The notes: generated by a model not told the origin, from the sequence alone. A DNA stretch of 63,053 bases from Salipiger pentaromativorans (GCF_024721115.1 NZ_JAMDHK010000015.1:30360-93412), one strand, 5' to 3'. Counted from the first letter of the stretch, positions 1 to 10,139 are shown. Translations and numbers: made by a program.

Positions 1-19
1 AATATTGGATTATATCAGA

Positions 20-3000
20 ATGCGAGATATTCAAACCATTCTCATTGCCAACCGGGGCGAAATTGCCATCCGCATCATGCGGGCGGCAAACGAGATGGGG
101 AAGAAGACCGTCGCCGTCTATGCGGAGGAGGACAAGCTGGGCCTGCACCGGTTCAAGGCGGACGAGGCCTACCGGATCGGCGAGGGTCTGGGCCCGGTGG
201 CGGCCTATCTCTCGATTTCCGAGATCATCCGCGTGGCCAAGATGTCGGGCGCCGATGCGATCCATCCGGGTTACGGCCTGCTGTCGGAGAACCCCGATTT
301 TGTCGATGCTTGCGACAAAGCCGGCATCACCTTCATCGGGCCCAAGGCCGCGACGATGCGGGCCCTTGGCGACAAGGCCAGCGCGCGTAAGGTGGCGGAG
401 GAGGCCGGCGTACCGGTCATACCCGCGACCAAAGTGCTGGGCGACGACTGGGAAGCCATCACCAGGGAGGCGGAGGAGATCGGCTATCCGCTGATGCTGA
501 AGGCCAGCTGGGGCGGCGGCGGGCGCGGGATGCGGCCGGTCAACAACTCCAAGGAGCTGAAGGAAAAGGTGCTCGAGGGTCGGCGCGAGGCCGAGGCTGC
601 CTTCGGCAACGGCGAAGGCTACCTGGAGAAGATGATCACCCGGGCGCGCCACGTCGAGGTCCAGATCCTCGGCGACAGTCACGGCAATATCTACCACCTC
701 TATGAACGCGACTGTTCGGTGCAGCGCCGTAACCAGAAGGTCGTCGAACGCGCCCCCGCCCCCTACCTGAGCGACGCGCAGCGCGAAGAGCTGTGCGAGC
801 TGGGCCGCAAGATTTGCGCCCATGTGAATTACGAATGCGCCGGCACCGTCGAGTTCCTGATGGATATGGAGACGGGCAAGTTCTACTTCATCGAGGTGAA
901 CCCCCGCGTGCAGGTCGAACATACCGTGACCGAAGAAGTCACCGGCATCGACATCGTGCAGGCCCAGATCATGATCGCCGAGGGCAAGAGTCTGGCGGAG
1001 GCGACCGGCGAGGCCAGCCAGGACGACATCAAGCTGACGGGTCATGCGCTGCAGACCCGGATCACCACCGAGGATCCGTCGAACAACTTCATCCCCGATT
1101 ACGGCCGGCTGACCGCCTACCGGTCCGCCACCGGCATGGGTATCCGTCTGGACGGCGGCACGGCCTATGCGGGGGGCGTGATCACCCGCTACTACGACTC
1201 GCTTCTGGTGAAGGTGACCGCCAAGGCCGCCACGCCGGAGGCCGCGATCCGCCGGATGGACCGCGCCCTGCGCGAATTCCGCATCCGCGGCGTCAGCACC
1301 AACATCGACTTCGTCATCAACCTGCTGAAGCACCCGACCTTCCTGTCGAACCAGTATTCGACCAAGTTCATCGACACGACCCCCGAGCTTTTCGACTTCA
1401 AGACTCGGCGCGACCGCGGCACAAAGGTACTGACCTACATCGCCGACATCACCGTAAACGGCCATCCTGAGGTCGAGGGCCGGCCGCGTCCGCATCCCGA
1501 CCTGAAGCCGCCGCGCATCCCCGAAACCTCGGGCGCGGTGCCGGACGGGACCCGCACGCTCCTGGACCGCGAAGGCCCGGAGGCACTCGCCAGGTGGATG
1601 AAGGCGCAGAAGGAGCTGCTCTTCACCGACACCACCATGCGCGACGGGCACCAGTCGTTGCTGGCCACGCGGATGCGGTCGATCGACATGATCAAGGTCG
1701 CCCCCGCCTATGCGGAAAACCTGTCGGGGCTCTTCTCCGTCGAATGCTGGGGCGGCGCTACCTTCGACGTGGCCTACCGGTTCCTGCAGGAATGTCCGTG
1801 GCAGCGGCTGCGCGACATCCGCGAAATGATGCCCAACATCCTGACGCAGATGCTGCTGCGCGCCTCCAACGGCGTGGGCTACACCAATTATCCTGACAAC
1901 GTGGTGCAGGAATTCGTGCGGCAGGCCGCTGAGACCGGCGTCGACGTCTTCCGGGTGTTCGACAGCCTCAACTGGGTTGAGAATATGCGCGTGGCCATGG
2001 ATGCGGTCATCGCCTCGGGCAAGATCTGCGAAGGCACGGTCTGCTACACCGGTGACGCGCTGGACCCGGCCCGGTCCAAGTACGACATCAAGTATTACGT
2101 CGACATGGCGAAGGAGATGCAGAAGGCCGGCGCCCATGTGCTGGGGATCAAGGATATGGCGGGCGTGATGACCGCGCCCGTGGCCGAGGTGCTCTTCCCG
2201 GCGCTGAAGGATGCGGTCGATCTGCCGATCCATTTCCACACGCACGACACCTCGGGCGCGGCGATCTCCACAATCCTGACGGCCTCGGCCGCGGGGGTGG
2301 ACGTGGTGGACGTGGCAATGGACGCGCTGTCCGGCAACACCTCCCAGCCGACTTTCGGGTCGGTGCTGGAGGCGCTGAAGCAAGGACCGCGGGCTTCGTC
2401 GATCGACATCGCGAAGGTGCGCGAGATCTCCAACTACTGGGAGGCCGTGCGCGGCCAGTACGCCGCCTTCGAGAGCGGCATGCAGGCGCCCGCGTCGGAG
2501 GTCTACCTACACGAGATGCCGGGCGGCCAGTTCACCAACCTCAAGGCGCAGGCGCGCTCCATGGGTCTGGAGGAACGCTGGCACGAGGTGGCGCAGACCT
2601 ATGCCGACGTGAACAAGATGTTCGGCGACATCGTCAAGGTGACGCCCTCGTCCAAAGTGGTGGGCGACATGGCGCTGATGATGGTCAGCCAGGGCCTGAC
2701 CCGCGCCGACGTGGTGGACCCGAAGAAGGAGGTCTCCTTCCCCGACTCGGTCATCGACATGATGCGCGGGAACCTCGGCCAGCCTCCGGGCGGCTTCCCC
2801 GACGCGATCGTGAAGAAGGCGCTGAAGGGCGAGAAACCGAACCTCGACCGGCCCGGCAAGCGGCTGAAGCCCGTCGACCTGGAGGAGAAGCGCGCCGAGG
2901 TCAGCGCGGCCTGCGGCGGGATCGAGATCGACGACGAGGATCTGAACGGCTACCTGATGTATCCCAAGGTCTTCACCGACTACGCCTACCGGCACGAGAT

Positions 3001-3460
3001 GTACGGCCCCGTCCGTAGCCTGCCGACACTGACCTATTTCTACGGCATGAAGCCCGAGGAAGAGATCACCGCCGAGATCGATCCGGGCAAGACGCTGGAG
3101 ATACGGCTGGTGACCCTGGGCGACACGCAGGATGACGGCGAGGTCCGGGTGTTCTTCGAACTCAACGGCCAGCCCCGCGTGATCCGGGTACTCGACCGCA
3201 AGGCCACGGGCGGCAAGGCCGCGCGGCCCAAGGCGGAGGTGGGCAATCCCCTGCATGTCGCGGCGCCCATGCCCGGCGTCGTCGCCTCGCTTGCCGTGGG
3301 TGCAGGATCGAAGGTCAAGGCGGGCGACCTGCTGCTGACCATCGAGGCTATGAAGATGGAAACCGGCCTGCACGCGGATCAGGACGGCACGGTAAAGGCC
3401 GTGCACGTGACCGCCGGCGCCCAGATCGACGCCAAGGACCTGCTGGTGGAATTGAAGTGA
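20..3460 (+). CDS. pyc: Pyruvate carboxylase
   Basis: Biotin-dependent cytosolic enzyme that carboxylates pyruvate to oxaloacetate (anaplerosis). The single chain has all family parts in order: an ATP-grasp biotin carboxylase in the first 450 residues (glycine-rich loop SWGGGGRGM; later EVNPRVQVEHTVTEEV), a carboxyltransferase near residues 535-810 (DTTMRDGHQSLLATR; HFHTHDTSG), and a C-terminal carrier domain with the biotinyl lysine in EAMKMET. About 1146 residues is normal for the family. I prefer ATG at 20 over an in-frame TTG at 5, because family members start about here (MRDIQTILIANRGEIAIRI). The promoter lies outside the window. Seen: domains and motifs; known: the reaction. Confidence 0.97.
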   Translation: MRDIQTILIANRGEIAIRIMRAANEMGKKTVAVYAEEDKLGLHRFKADEAYRIGEGLGPVAAYLSISEIIRVAKMSGADAIHPGYGLLSENPDFVDACDKAGITFIGPKAATMRALGDKASARKVAEEAGVPVIPATKVLGDDWEAITREAEEIGYPLMLKASWGGGGRGMRPVNNSKELKEKVLEGRREAEAAFGNGEGYLEKMITRARHVEVQILGDSHGNIYHLYERDCSVQRRNQKVVERAPAPYLSDAQREELCELGRKICAHVNYECAGTVEFLMDMETGKFYFIEVNPRVQVEHTVTEEVTGIDIVQAQIMIAEGKSLAEATGEASQDDIKLTGHALQTRITTEDPSNNFIPDYGRLTAYRSATGMGIRLDGGTAYAGGVITRYYDSLLVKVTAKAATPEAAIRRMDRALREFRIRGVSTNIDFVINLLKHPTFLSNQYSTKFIDTTPELFDFKTRRDRGTKVLTYIADITVNGHPEVEGRPRPHPDLKPPRIPETSGAVPDGTRTLLDREGPEALARWMKAQKELLFTDTTMRDGHQSLLATRMRSIDMIKVAPAYAENLSGLFSVECWGGATFDVAYRFLQECPWQRLRDIREMMPNILTQMLLRASNGVGYTNYPDNVVQEFVRQAAETGVDVFRVFDSLNWVENMRVAMDAVIASGKICEGTVCYTGDALDPARSKYDIKYYVDMAKEMQKAGAHVLGIKDMAGVMTAPVAEVLFPALKDAVDLPIHFHTHDTSGAAISTILTASAAGVDVVDVAMDALSGNTSQPTFGSVLEALKQGPRASSIDIAKVREISNYWEAVRGQYAAFESGMQAPASEVYLHEMPGGQFTNLKAQARSMGLEERWHEVAQTYADVNKMFGDIVKVTPSSKVVGDMALMMVSQGLTRADVVDPKKEVSFPDSVIDMMRGNLGQPPGGFPDAIVKKALKGEKPNLDRPGKRLKPVDLEEKRAEVSAACGGIEIDDEDLNGYLMYPKVFTDYAYRHEMYGPVRSLPTLTYFYGMKPEEEITAEIDPGKTLEIRLVTLGDTQDDGEVRVFFELNGQPRVIRVLDRKATGGKAARPKAEVGNPLHVAAPMPGVVASLAVGAGSKVKAGDLLLTIEAMKMETGLHADQDGTVKAVHVTAGAQIDAKDLLVELK

Positions 3461-3541
3461 TCTTATGGCAACCCGCTTGAACGCTAGGGTATTCGCATCT
3501 GAATGGATCGCGTGGCCGTGAAACGTTATCCGTGCAGCACG

Positions 3542-4009
3542 CTAAGAAAGGCGGGCGGATTCTGCTTTGACCCTCCTGATGGGAATTGAGGACTCGATTG
3601 ATGCCACCCCTTCAACTTTCGTCAGCTTTCCGGTCAGGAAACGCTCAAATTCCGACAAATCGGCGACCGCGACACGGACGAGATAATCCCTTCCACCAGT
3701 CATGAGCCAGCAATCGGTGACTTCCGGGATCTGGCGGATGGCCGCCTCGAATAACTGAAGTCGATCATCGATCTGGTGGTCGAGTTTAACGGAAACAAAA
3801 ACGCTGATGGGGAAGCCCAACTGCACCTCGTCGACGATCGCCGAGTATCCCCTGATTATGCGGTTTTGCTCGAGGATGCGTAGGCGTCTCGCACAAGGCG
3901 TCGGTGAAAGGCCGATACGCTTGCTTAGATCTTGTATCGAAAGCCGCCCATCGCGTTGAAGTTCAGATAGGATTCTTAGGTCGAGCGAGTCGATTCTAGA
4001 AATGCTCAT
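3542..4009 (-). CDS. Lrp/AsnC family transcriptional regulator
   Basis: DNA-binding regulator of the feast/famine family: an N-terminal winged HTH (DSLDLRILSELQRDGRLSIQ, then LSKRIGLSPTPCARRLRILE) followed by the RAM ligand-binding domain (VSVKLDHQ, VTDCWLMTGGRDYLVRV). ATG at 4009 gives 155 residues, the usual length; an upstream in-frame ATG at 4039 would add ten residues. It is transcribed divergently from the pyruvate dehydrogenase operon starting at 4136, so it is likely a local regulator of that operon responding to an amino or keto acid. The ligand and sign of regulation are inferred, not visible. Confidence 0.9.
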   Translation of the reverse strand: MSISRIDSLDLRILSELQRDGRLSIQDLSKRIGLSPTPCARRLRILEQNRIIRGYSAIVDEVQLGFPISVFVSVKLDHQIDDRLQLFEAAIRQIPEVTDCWLMTGGRDYLVRVAVADLSEFERFLTGKLTKVEGVASIESSIPIRRVKAESARLS

Positions 4010-4135
4010 GACGATTATCACCAAACTCTGGTTACTCATTGGCGAATTTAGCCAATTTTAGTGGATTGTGATAGCCAAAATGGCCACTTTTTCTGCGCCA
4101 CATCGATTATGTTGGGGATGACAGGAGATTTTCGC
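4010..4135. promoter_or_regulatory. Divergent lrp/aceE control region
   Basis: An AT-rich 126-base gap between two divergent genes. It contains an inverted repeat ATTGGC (4038-4043) / GCCAAT (4051-4056) with a 7-base AT spacer, then related TAGCCAAAATGGCCA sequence further right. Lrp-type proteins commonly bind such AT-rich dyads in the divergent promoter. A purine-rich ribosome site AGGAG (4123-4127) sits 8 bases before the aceE ATG. Confidence 0.5.
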
Positions 4136-6817
4136 ATGACCAAGTACAAGCTGGGCCATATGCAGGCGCACAAGGACGACGATCCGGTCGAGACCGCAGA
4201 GTGGATCGAAGCTATCGAGAGTATCACCCAGAGATCCGGACCCGAGCGTGCGAACTTCGTGGTAAACGAGCTTCTCGATCATGCCCGCCGGATCGGCGTT
4301 ACCTCCAGCGGCCTGCCTTTTTCGGCCTATCGAAACACGATCCCATTGTCGCGCCAACCGGCCTATCCCGGCAACCTGCCGCTCGAGGAACGCATTACGT
4401 CGATCATCCGCTGGAATGCGCTGGCGATGGTGGTGCGCGCCAACCGAGCCTATGGTGAGCTTGGTGGACATATCGCGTCCTACGCTTCCGCGGCCGAGAT
4501 CTTCGAGGTCGGGTTCAATCATTTTTTCCGCGCCCGGACCGATGATTTCGCAGGCGATCTCGTCTACTTCCAGCCCCATTCCGCGCCGGGTGTCTATGCT
4601 CGCGCTTTCCTCGAAGGGCGTCTTACCGAGCAGGATATTGCCAACTACCGGCAGGAAGTGCCGGGACAGGGGCTCTGCTCCTACCCGCACCCTTGGTTGA
4701 TGAAAGAATTCTGGCAAGTGCCGACCGGGTCGATGGGTATCGGCCCTATCAATGCAGTCTATCAGGCACGGTTCATGCGCTACCTCAACGCGCGCGGACT
4801 GGCCGACACCAAGGACCGTCATGTCTGGGGCGTGTTCGGCGACGGCGAGATGGACGAGCCCGAATCCATCGCCGGCCTTACGCTGGCCGCGCGTGAGAAC
4901 CTCGACAACCTGACCTTCATCGTGAACTGCAACCTACAGCGGCTTGACGGTCCGGTGCGGGGAAATGGTCAGATCATCCAGGAACTGGAGTCGCTCTTCG
5001 TGGGAGCGGGGTGGAATGTCATCAAGGTGCTCTGGGGGTCCGAGTGGGACAACCTTTTTGCCCGCGACACCGATCACGTTTTGCTGCGCCGCTTTGCCGA
5101 AACCGTCGACGGCATGTACCAGGATCTGGGTTCCAAGGATGGCGACTATAACCGGGCCAAGTTCTTCGACGCCGATCCCGCCAGCGCCGCCCTGGTGCGA
5201 CACATGAGCGATGCCGAAATCCATGCGCTAAAGCGTGGCGGACATGACCTCAAGAAACTGCACGCAGCCTTTTCCGCCGCAAAACAGCACAAGGGGCGAC
5301 CGACCGTCATCTTGACCAAAACCAAGAAGGGATATGGCATGGGCGGCGCGGGTGAATCGCGCATGACGGCGCACCAGGCCAAGAAACTTGACGTTGAGGC
5401 CCTCTTGGCGTTCCGCGACCGATTCAACCTGCCGCTGACGGACGCATCGGTCGAAAAGCTTGAGTTCTACAAACCGGCCGAGGACAGCGAAGAGATCCGA
5501 TACCTGAAGGATCGGCGCGCCGCTCTTGGCGGCTATCTGCCGCGACGGGCGCCAAACGCCTCAAAAAGCGTGCCAACACGCCCGACGCCGGAGCAATATG
5601 CGGCCTTTGCGCTGAGCGCGGACAACAAGGAGATGTCGACCACGATGGCGGCAGTCCGGATGCTCAGCAACCTCCTCAAGGACAAGAAATTCGGTCCGCG
5701 CATCGTTCCAATCGTCGCCGACGAGGCGCGTACATTCGGCATGGATAACCTGTTCCGCCAGATCGGTATCTACGCGCCGTCAGGCCAGCTCTACGACCCC
5801 GAGGACAAGGGCTCGATGCTGTTCTACAAGGAAAGCGAGGACGGCCAGCTACTGGAAGAAGGCATCACTGAGGCCGGGGCGCTCAGTTCTTGGACTGCGG
5901 CGGGCACGGCCTATTCCGTCCACGATACCGAATTGCTTCCGGTCTACATCTACTATTCGATGTTCGGCTTCCAACGGGTCGGCGACCTCGTCTGGGCCGC
6001 CGCAGATCAGCGGACGCGGGGTTTCCTACTGGGAGCAACCGCGGGTCGGACCACGCTGTCGGGCGAAGGGCTGCAGCACCAGGACGGTTCGAGCCACATG
6101 TGGGCGGCGGCGATTCCCAACTGTCGAGCGTACGATCCAGCTTTCTCTTACGAACTTGCTGTCATCATGGAACACGGGATGACACGGATGTTGGACGAGA
6201 AACGCGACGAGTTTTTCTATATCACCGTGATGAACGAGAATTATGCCCAGCCAACTATGCCTGAAGGGGTGAAGCAGGGCATCATCCGCGGGCTCTACCG
6301 ACTGGGGGGACCAGCCGAGGGCGAGGCCTGTGTTCGATTGATCGGCTCGGGCACCATCCTGCTCGAGGTGCTGGCAGCAGCAGATATCCTACATCGCGAG
6401 TTCGGCATCGGAGCGGATGTCTATTCCGCTACCTCATATACCGAGTTGGCACGCAACGCGATGGAAGTTCAACGTCGAAACAGATTCCGCCCGGTTACGG
6501 AGCTTGAGACCAGCCATCTGGAGGACGAACTCGCCGGCGACACTCCGATCGTGGCGGCGAGCGATTATGTCCGTGCCTTCCCCGGACAAATCGCGCCATA
6601 CCTGAGTGCATCGATAACCCTGCTCGGAACCGACGGGTTCGGCCGCTCGGCCAATCGCAAAGCCTTGCGTCAGTTCTTCGAAGTCGACCGTCAGAACATC
6701 GCACTTGCCGCGATCGAGTCTCTCGTCCGTCGGGGTGAGCTTGAACCTGAGGTGCTGTCCTCTGCCATCGACAGACTGGGCATCGACCCCAGCCCTGACG
6801 CCCCCTGGACCGTGTGA
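4136..6817 (+). CDS. aceE: Pyruvate dehydrogenase E1, homodimeric (AceE type)
   Basis: Thiamine-diphosphate enzyme that decarboxylates pyruvate and acetylates the lipoyl group of E2. The 893-residue chain matches the single-chain AceE family: the thiamine-diphosphate motif GDGEMDEPES lies near residue 235, with a C-terminal transketolase-like half (EGLQHQDGSSHMWA). ATG at 4136 is chosen over an in-frame ATG at 4061 because AGGAG precedes it at the right distance. It heads an operon with aceF and lpd. Alphaproteobacteria usually use a two-chain E1 (PdhA, PdhB), so this may be a second complex; a different 2-keto acid substrate cannot be excluded. Confidence 0.93.
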   Translation: MTKYKLGHMQAHKDDDPVETAEWIEAIESITQRSGPERANFVVNELLDHARRIGVTSSGLPFSAYRNTIPLSRQPAYPGNLPLEERITSIIRWNALAMVVRANRAYGELGGHIASYASAAEIFEVGFNHFFRARTDDFAGDLVYFQPHSAPGVYARAFLEGRLTEQDIANYRQEVPGQGLCSYPHPWLMKEFWQVPTGSMGIGPINAVYQARFMRYLNARGLADTKDRHVWGVFGDGEMDEPESIAGLTLAARENLDNLTFIVNCNLQRLDGPVRGNGQIIQELESLFVGAGWNVIKVLWGSEWDNLFARDTDHVLLRRFAETVDGMYQDLGSKDGDYNRAKFFDADPASAALVRHMSDAEIHALKRGGHDLKKLHAAFSAAKQHKGRPTVILTKTKKGYGMGGAGESRMTAHQAKKLDVEALLAFRDRFNLPLTDASVEKLEFYKPAEDSEEIRYLKDRRAALGGYLPRRAPNASKSVPTRPTPEQYAAFALSADNKEMSTTMAAVRMLSNLLKDKKFGPRIVPIVADEARTFGMDNLFRQIGIYAPSGQLYDPEDKGSMLFYKESEDGQLLEEGITEAGALSSWTAAGTAYSVHDTELLPVYIYYSMFGFQRVGDLVWAAADQRTRGFLLGATAGRTTLSGEGLQHQDGSSHMWAAAIPNCRAYDPAFSYELAVIMEHGMTRMLDEKRDEFFYITVMNENYAQPTMPEGVKQGIIRGLYRLGGPAEGEACVRLIGSGTILLEVLAAADILHREFGIGADVYSATSYTELARNAMEVQRRNRFRPVTELETSHLEDELAGDTPIVAASDYVRAFPGQIAPYLSASITLLGTDGFGRSANRKALRQFFEVDRQNIALAAIESLVRRGELEPEVLSSAIDRLGIDPSPDAPWTV

Positions 6818-6828
6818 CGGAAGAAACC

Positions 6829-8112
6829 ATGATCGAGACCATCGAAATCCGCGTGCCCGACATTGGAGACTTCAAGGACGTTCCTATCGTGGAAGTCAGC
6901 GTGGCGATAGGAGATGTTCTGCACGCTGAGGATACGGTTGTCGTGGTGGAATCCGATAAGGCCACACTCGACATTCCTACTTCCCATGCAGGCAAGATCG
7001 TCGAACTTCTGGTGCGTGACGGGGACCTGGTCAGTGAGGGTACGCTCATCGCCAGAATGGAGCTATCCGATTCCCCGGACGTAGTAGGGGAAGTTGCACC
7101 CGAGAAGGCCTCGAAGCCCGAGGCGGCCACGCCCACTTCGGCGCAGGCGCCCGCTCCGGGGCCGGTAATGCCACAGGCCCCTGCCGAACCAGCCCCTGTC
7201 CCCCCTGCCGCCGATCCTTCGGTCCATGCATCACCGGCGATACGGCATTATGCGCGCAAGCTAGGCGTGCTCATTGGCGAGGTGGCGGGCACCGGTCCTA
7301 AGGGCCGCATCCTGCGCGAGGACGTCGAGGATTGGGTGAAGACCCGCCTTGCCGAGCCGACGCGAAAGACAGGCAGCCTTCCGGATTTGCCGGACTGGCC
7401 GGAAGAGAACTATGCAAAATTCGGCCCGGTGGCCCAAGTCCCGCTTAGCCGCATCGCTAAGATCTCGGGCCCCGCTCTGGCGCGAAATTCGATCACCATT
7501 CCCCATGTCTGCAATTTCGACAAGGCCGATGTCACCGACCTCGAGAGCTTCCGGAAGACACTGAACAGCGAAGCGGGCGCAGAGGTCACCAAGATTACCA
7601 TGTTGGCCTTCGCCGTCAAAGCCTGTGTCTCGGTGCTGCAGGCCTTTCCCAAGTTCAACAGTTCGCTCGACGGTGGGTCGCTGGTCCTCAAGCAATACTG
7701 GAATATCGGTGTCGCGGCAGATACGCCCGACGGGCTGATGGTGCCGGTGATCAAACAGGCGGATCAGAAAAGCGTTACCGAGATCGCTACGGAAATGGCC
7801 GAACTGGCCGCGCTGGCGCGTGCCGGAAAACTCAAGCCCGAGGCGATGTCAGGCGGAACCTTCACCATATCGTCGCTTGGTGGCATTGGCGGAACTGGCT
7901 TCACCCCGATCATCAACGCGCCGCAGGTCGCCATTCTCGGCATGACACGTGCCGAGATTCAGCCGGTCTGGCAAGGGGACACGTTCCAACCACGCCTCAT
8001 TCAACCGATGAGCCTCAGTTGGGACCACCGCGTGGTCGATGGCGTCGCAGCAGCCAAGTTCCTGCAGCACTTGAGCCGGGTCCTGTCCGATTTCCGGCGC
8101 GTATCCATTTGA
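6829..8112 (+). CDS. aceF: Dihydrolipoyl acetyltransferase (PDH E2)
   Basis: Core subunit that passes the acetyl group to CoA. One lipoyl domain (residues 1-80; lipoyl lysine in ESDKATLDI), a Pro/Ala-rich linker, a peripheral-subunit-binding domain (ASPAIRHYARKLGV and GTGPKGRILREDV) and the catalytic domain ending with SWDHRVVDG, which holds the catalytic His and Asp. 427 residues is short for AceF because many relatives carry two or three lipoyl domains. It starts 11 bases after the aceE stop. ATG at 6829 is preferred over GTG at 6814, which overlaps aceE. Confidence 0.94.
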   Translation: MIETIEIRVPDIGDFKDVPIVEVSVAIGDVLHAEDTVVVVESDKATLDIPTSHAGKIVELLVRDGDLVSEGTLIARMELSDSPDVVGEVAPEKASKPEAATPTSAQAPAPGPVMPQAPAEPAPVPPAADPSVHASPAIRHYARKLGVLIGEVAGTGPKGRILREDVEDWVKTRLAEPTRKTGSLPDLPDWPEENYAKFGPVAQVPLSRIAKISGPALARNSITIPHVCNFDKADVTDLESFRKTLNSEAGAEVTKITMLAFAVKACVSVLQAFPKFNSSLDGGSLVLKQYWNIGVAADTPDGLMVPVIKQADQKSVTEIATEMAELAALARAGKLKPEAMSGGTFTISSLGGIGGTGFTPIINAPQVAILGMTRAEIQPVWQGDTFQPRLIQPMSLSWDHRVVDGVAAAKFLQHLSRVLSDFRRVSI

Positions 8113-8122
8113 GGAAAAAACG

Positions 8123-9793
8123 ATGAGATCCAAGATCCGCATTCCCGACATCGGGGACTTCTCCGGCGTGCCTGTCGTCGAAGTCCTCGTGGCCGTTGGC
8201 GACAGCATCGCTGCCGACGACGCGATCCTGACTCTGGAAAGTGACAAAGCGACACTGGACGTGCCGAGCCCTGTTTCAGGCACGGTGCAGGAGATCCGGG
8301 TGGCAGAGGGCGATTTGGTCAGCAAGGGCGATGTCGTCATGATCTTCGAGAGCGTCGAGGGTGCCGGGGCACCGGAGGCCGCGCAAGAAGCCGTGACTTC
8401 CCGCTCGGCGGACCACGCCCCGCTCGTGGTAATCGGTGCAGGACCGGGTGGTTACACCGCTGCGTTTAGGGCGGCCGATCTTGGTCGCGACGTGACACTG
8501 ATTGACCCGCGCGCCACGCTCGGTGGTGTCTGCCTCAATGTGGGTTGTATTCCGTCGAAGGCGCTGCTGCATATCGCTGGCGTCATCGACGAGGCGGCCT
8601 CGGCCAGGATGCATGGTGTCACCTTTGGCGACCCTGAGATGGACATTGATGCGATCCGGGGCTTCAAGAATGAGGTGATCGGCAAGCTGACCAACGGACT
8701 GAGCGGGCTTGCTGCCCGACGCAAGGTGCATGTGATCCGCGGCACTGCCGCCTTCGACAGCCCGAACAGCCTGATCGTGAGCACCAAGGACGGGCAAACA
8801 TCATTGAGCTTCGATCAGGCGATCATCGCCACCGGTTCCGAACCGGCGCGACTGCCATTCCTGCCAGAGGACCCGCGGATCATCGACAGCACGGGAGCGC
8901 TGGACCTTGCGGTTGTTCCGGAGCGGATGCTGGTGATCGGCGGCGGGATCATCGGGCTTGAGATGGCGCAGGTCTACCACGCGCTCGGCGCGCGCATCGA
9001 GATCGTCGAGGTCGCCGAACAGATCATCCCCGGCGCGGACAGGGACATCGTTGCACCGCTTGCCAAGCGTCTGGTGGCAAAGGGCCTGACCCTTCGTACC
9101 GGGACCAGGGTGACGGCGGTCGAGGCGGGCGATGCGCTGACTGCGCATTTCGTCGGGCCGGGTGGGGAAGCGTCAGAGGCCTACGACCTGATCCTCGTAG
9201 CCGTGGGTCGTCTTCCCAATGGCCGAAGTCTCGGACTTGACCGAGCGGGCATCGAACTTAACGAGTCGGGTTTCGTCCCCGTGAATGTGCAGATGCGCAC
9301 GCGGCAGCCCAGCATCTTCGCTGTTGGCGATCTGGTCGGTCAACCGATGCTGGCCCACAAGGCGGTGCACGAGGCGAAAGTAGCCGCCGAAATAGCCTGC
9401 GGTGAGGAGGCCGGTTTCGAACCCGCCTGCATCCCGTCGGTTGCCTACACGAACCCAGAACTAGCCTGGGTCGGCCTGACCGAGGCGCAGGCCATTGCGC
9501 AGGGACTCAAAGTCAAGACCTCCTCGTTCCCTTGGGCGGCATCAGGACGGGCCCTGTCGATGGGGAAGGGTGAAGGTTTGACGAAGTTGATCTTCGATCG
9601 GGAGACCGGCACCGTGCTTGGCGGAGCCATCGTCGGCGCCAACGCAGGCGACCTTATCAGTGAGATTGCCCTGGCCGTCGAGATGAAGGCACAAGCTGAC
9701 GACATCGGTCTGACAATCCACCCCCATCCGACCCTTTCCGAAACGGTGGCTTTCGCTGCGGATGCCTACTTGGGAACCCTGACGGATTTGTAG
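8123..9793 (+). CDS. lpd: Dihydrolipoyl dehydrogenase with N-terminal lipoyl domain (E3)
   Basis: Flavoenzyme that reoxidises dihydrolipoamide with NAD+. The first 80 residues are an extra lipoyl domain (KIRIPDIGDF; ESDKATLDVPSP). Then come the FAD site VVIGAGPGGYTAAFRAADLG, the redox disulfide GGVCLNVGCIPSK, an NAD site (VIGGGIIGLEMAQVYHALGA) and the C-terminal active-site His in HPHPTLSE. The gene is 10 bases after aceF with GAGG as ribosome site. Lipoyl-fused E3 is known with AceE-type complexes, which supports one functional unit with the two genes before it. Confidence 0.95.
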   Translation: MRSKIRIPDIGDFSGVPVVEVLVAVGDSIAADDAILTLESDKATLDVPSPVSGTVQEIRVAEGDLVSKGDVVMIFESVEGAGAPEAAQEAVTSRSADHAPLVVIGAGPGGYTAAFRAADLGRDVTLIDPRATLGGVCLNVGCIPSKALLHIAGVIDEAASARMHGVTFGDPEMDIDAIRGFKNEVIGKLTNGLSGLAARRKVHVIRGTAAFDSPNSLIVSTKDGQTSLSFDQAIIATGSEPARLPFLPEDPRIIDSTGALDLAVVPERMLVIGGGIIGLEMAQVYHALGARIEIVEVAEQIIPGADRDIVAPLAKRLVAKGLTLRTGTRVTAVEAGDALTAHFVGPGGEASEAYDLILVAVGRLPNGRSLGLDRAGIELNESGFVPVNVQMRTRQPSIFAVGDLVGQPMLAHKAVHEAKVAAEIACGEEAGFEPACIPSVAYTNPELAWVGLTEAQAIAQGLKVKTSSFPWAASGRALSMGKGEGLTKLIFDRETGTVLGGAIVGANAGDLISEIALAVEMKAQADDIGLTIHPHPTLSETVAFAADAYLGTLTDL

Positions 9794-10139
9794 ACTGAAA
9801 ATCATTCTAGAGACCTTCACAGTTGGGATGTCGTTCTTCGCACACGAAATCGAGGCAAGTAGAAACGTATGGGCAAGAATTTTGCGCACTACCATACACA
9901 CAAGGAAAGAACTTTTACATAAGATGGATTATGCGCCAAATAGTTCAAATGAAATCCACATATTTTCAATAGGTTTCGCCCTCTACCACCTCCCTGTGGG
10001 CGAACCTCTGGCGGCACCGACGCGGTCGGTGTCGCCCCTTTTTAACGAGCCAGGAATAAGTTCGACCGAGATCAGATCACGGGAACGTCCCAGCCGAATA
10101 GGACTGAAGAACCGAAGCAGAAAAGGCGAACAAGAACCA
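9794..10139. other. Gap after lpd, no supported gene
   Basis: Less GC-rich than its surroundings. An open frame runs through it into the next gene, but residues encoded here look unstructured. The left boundary of the conjugative element probably falls here. I saw no tRNA, direct repeat or recombinase site. Confidence 0.4.
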
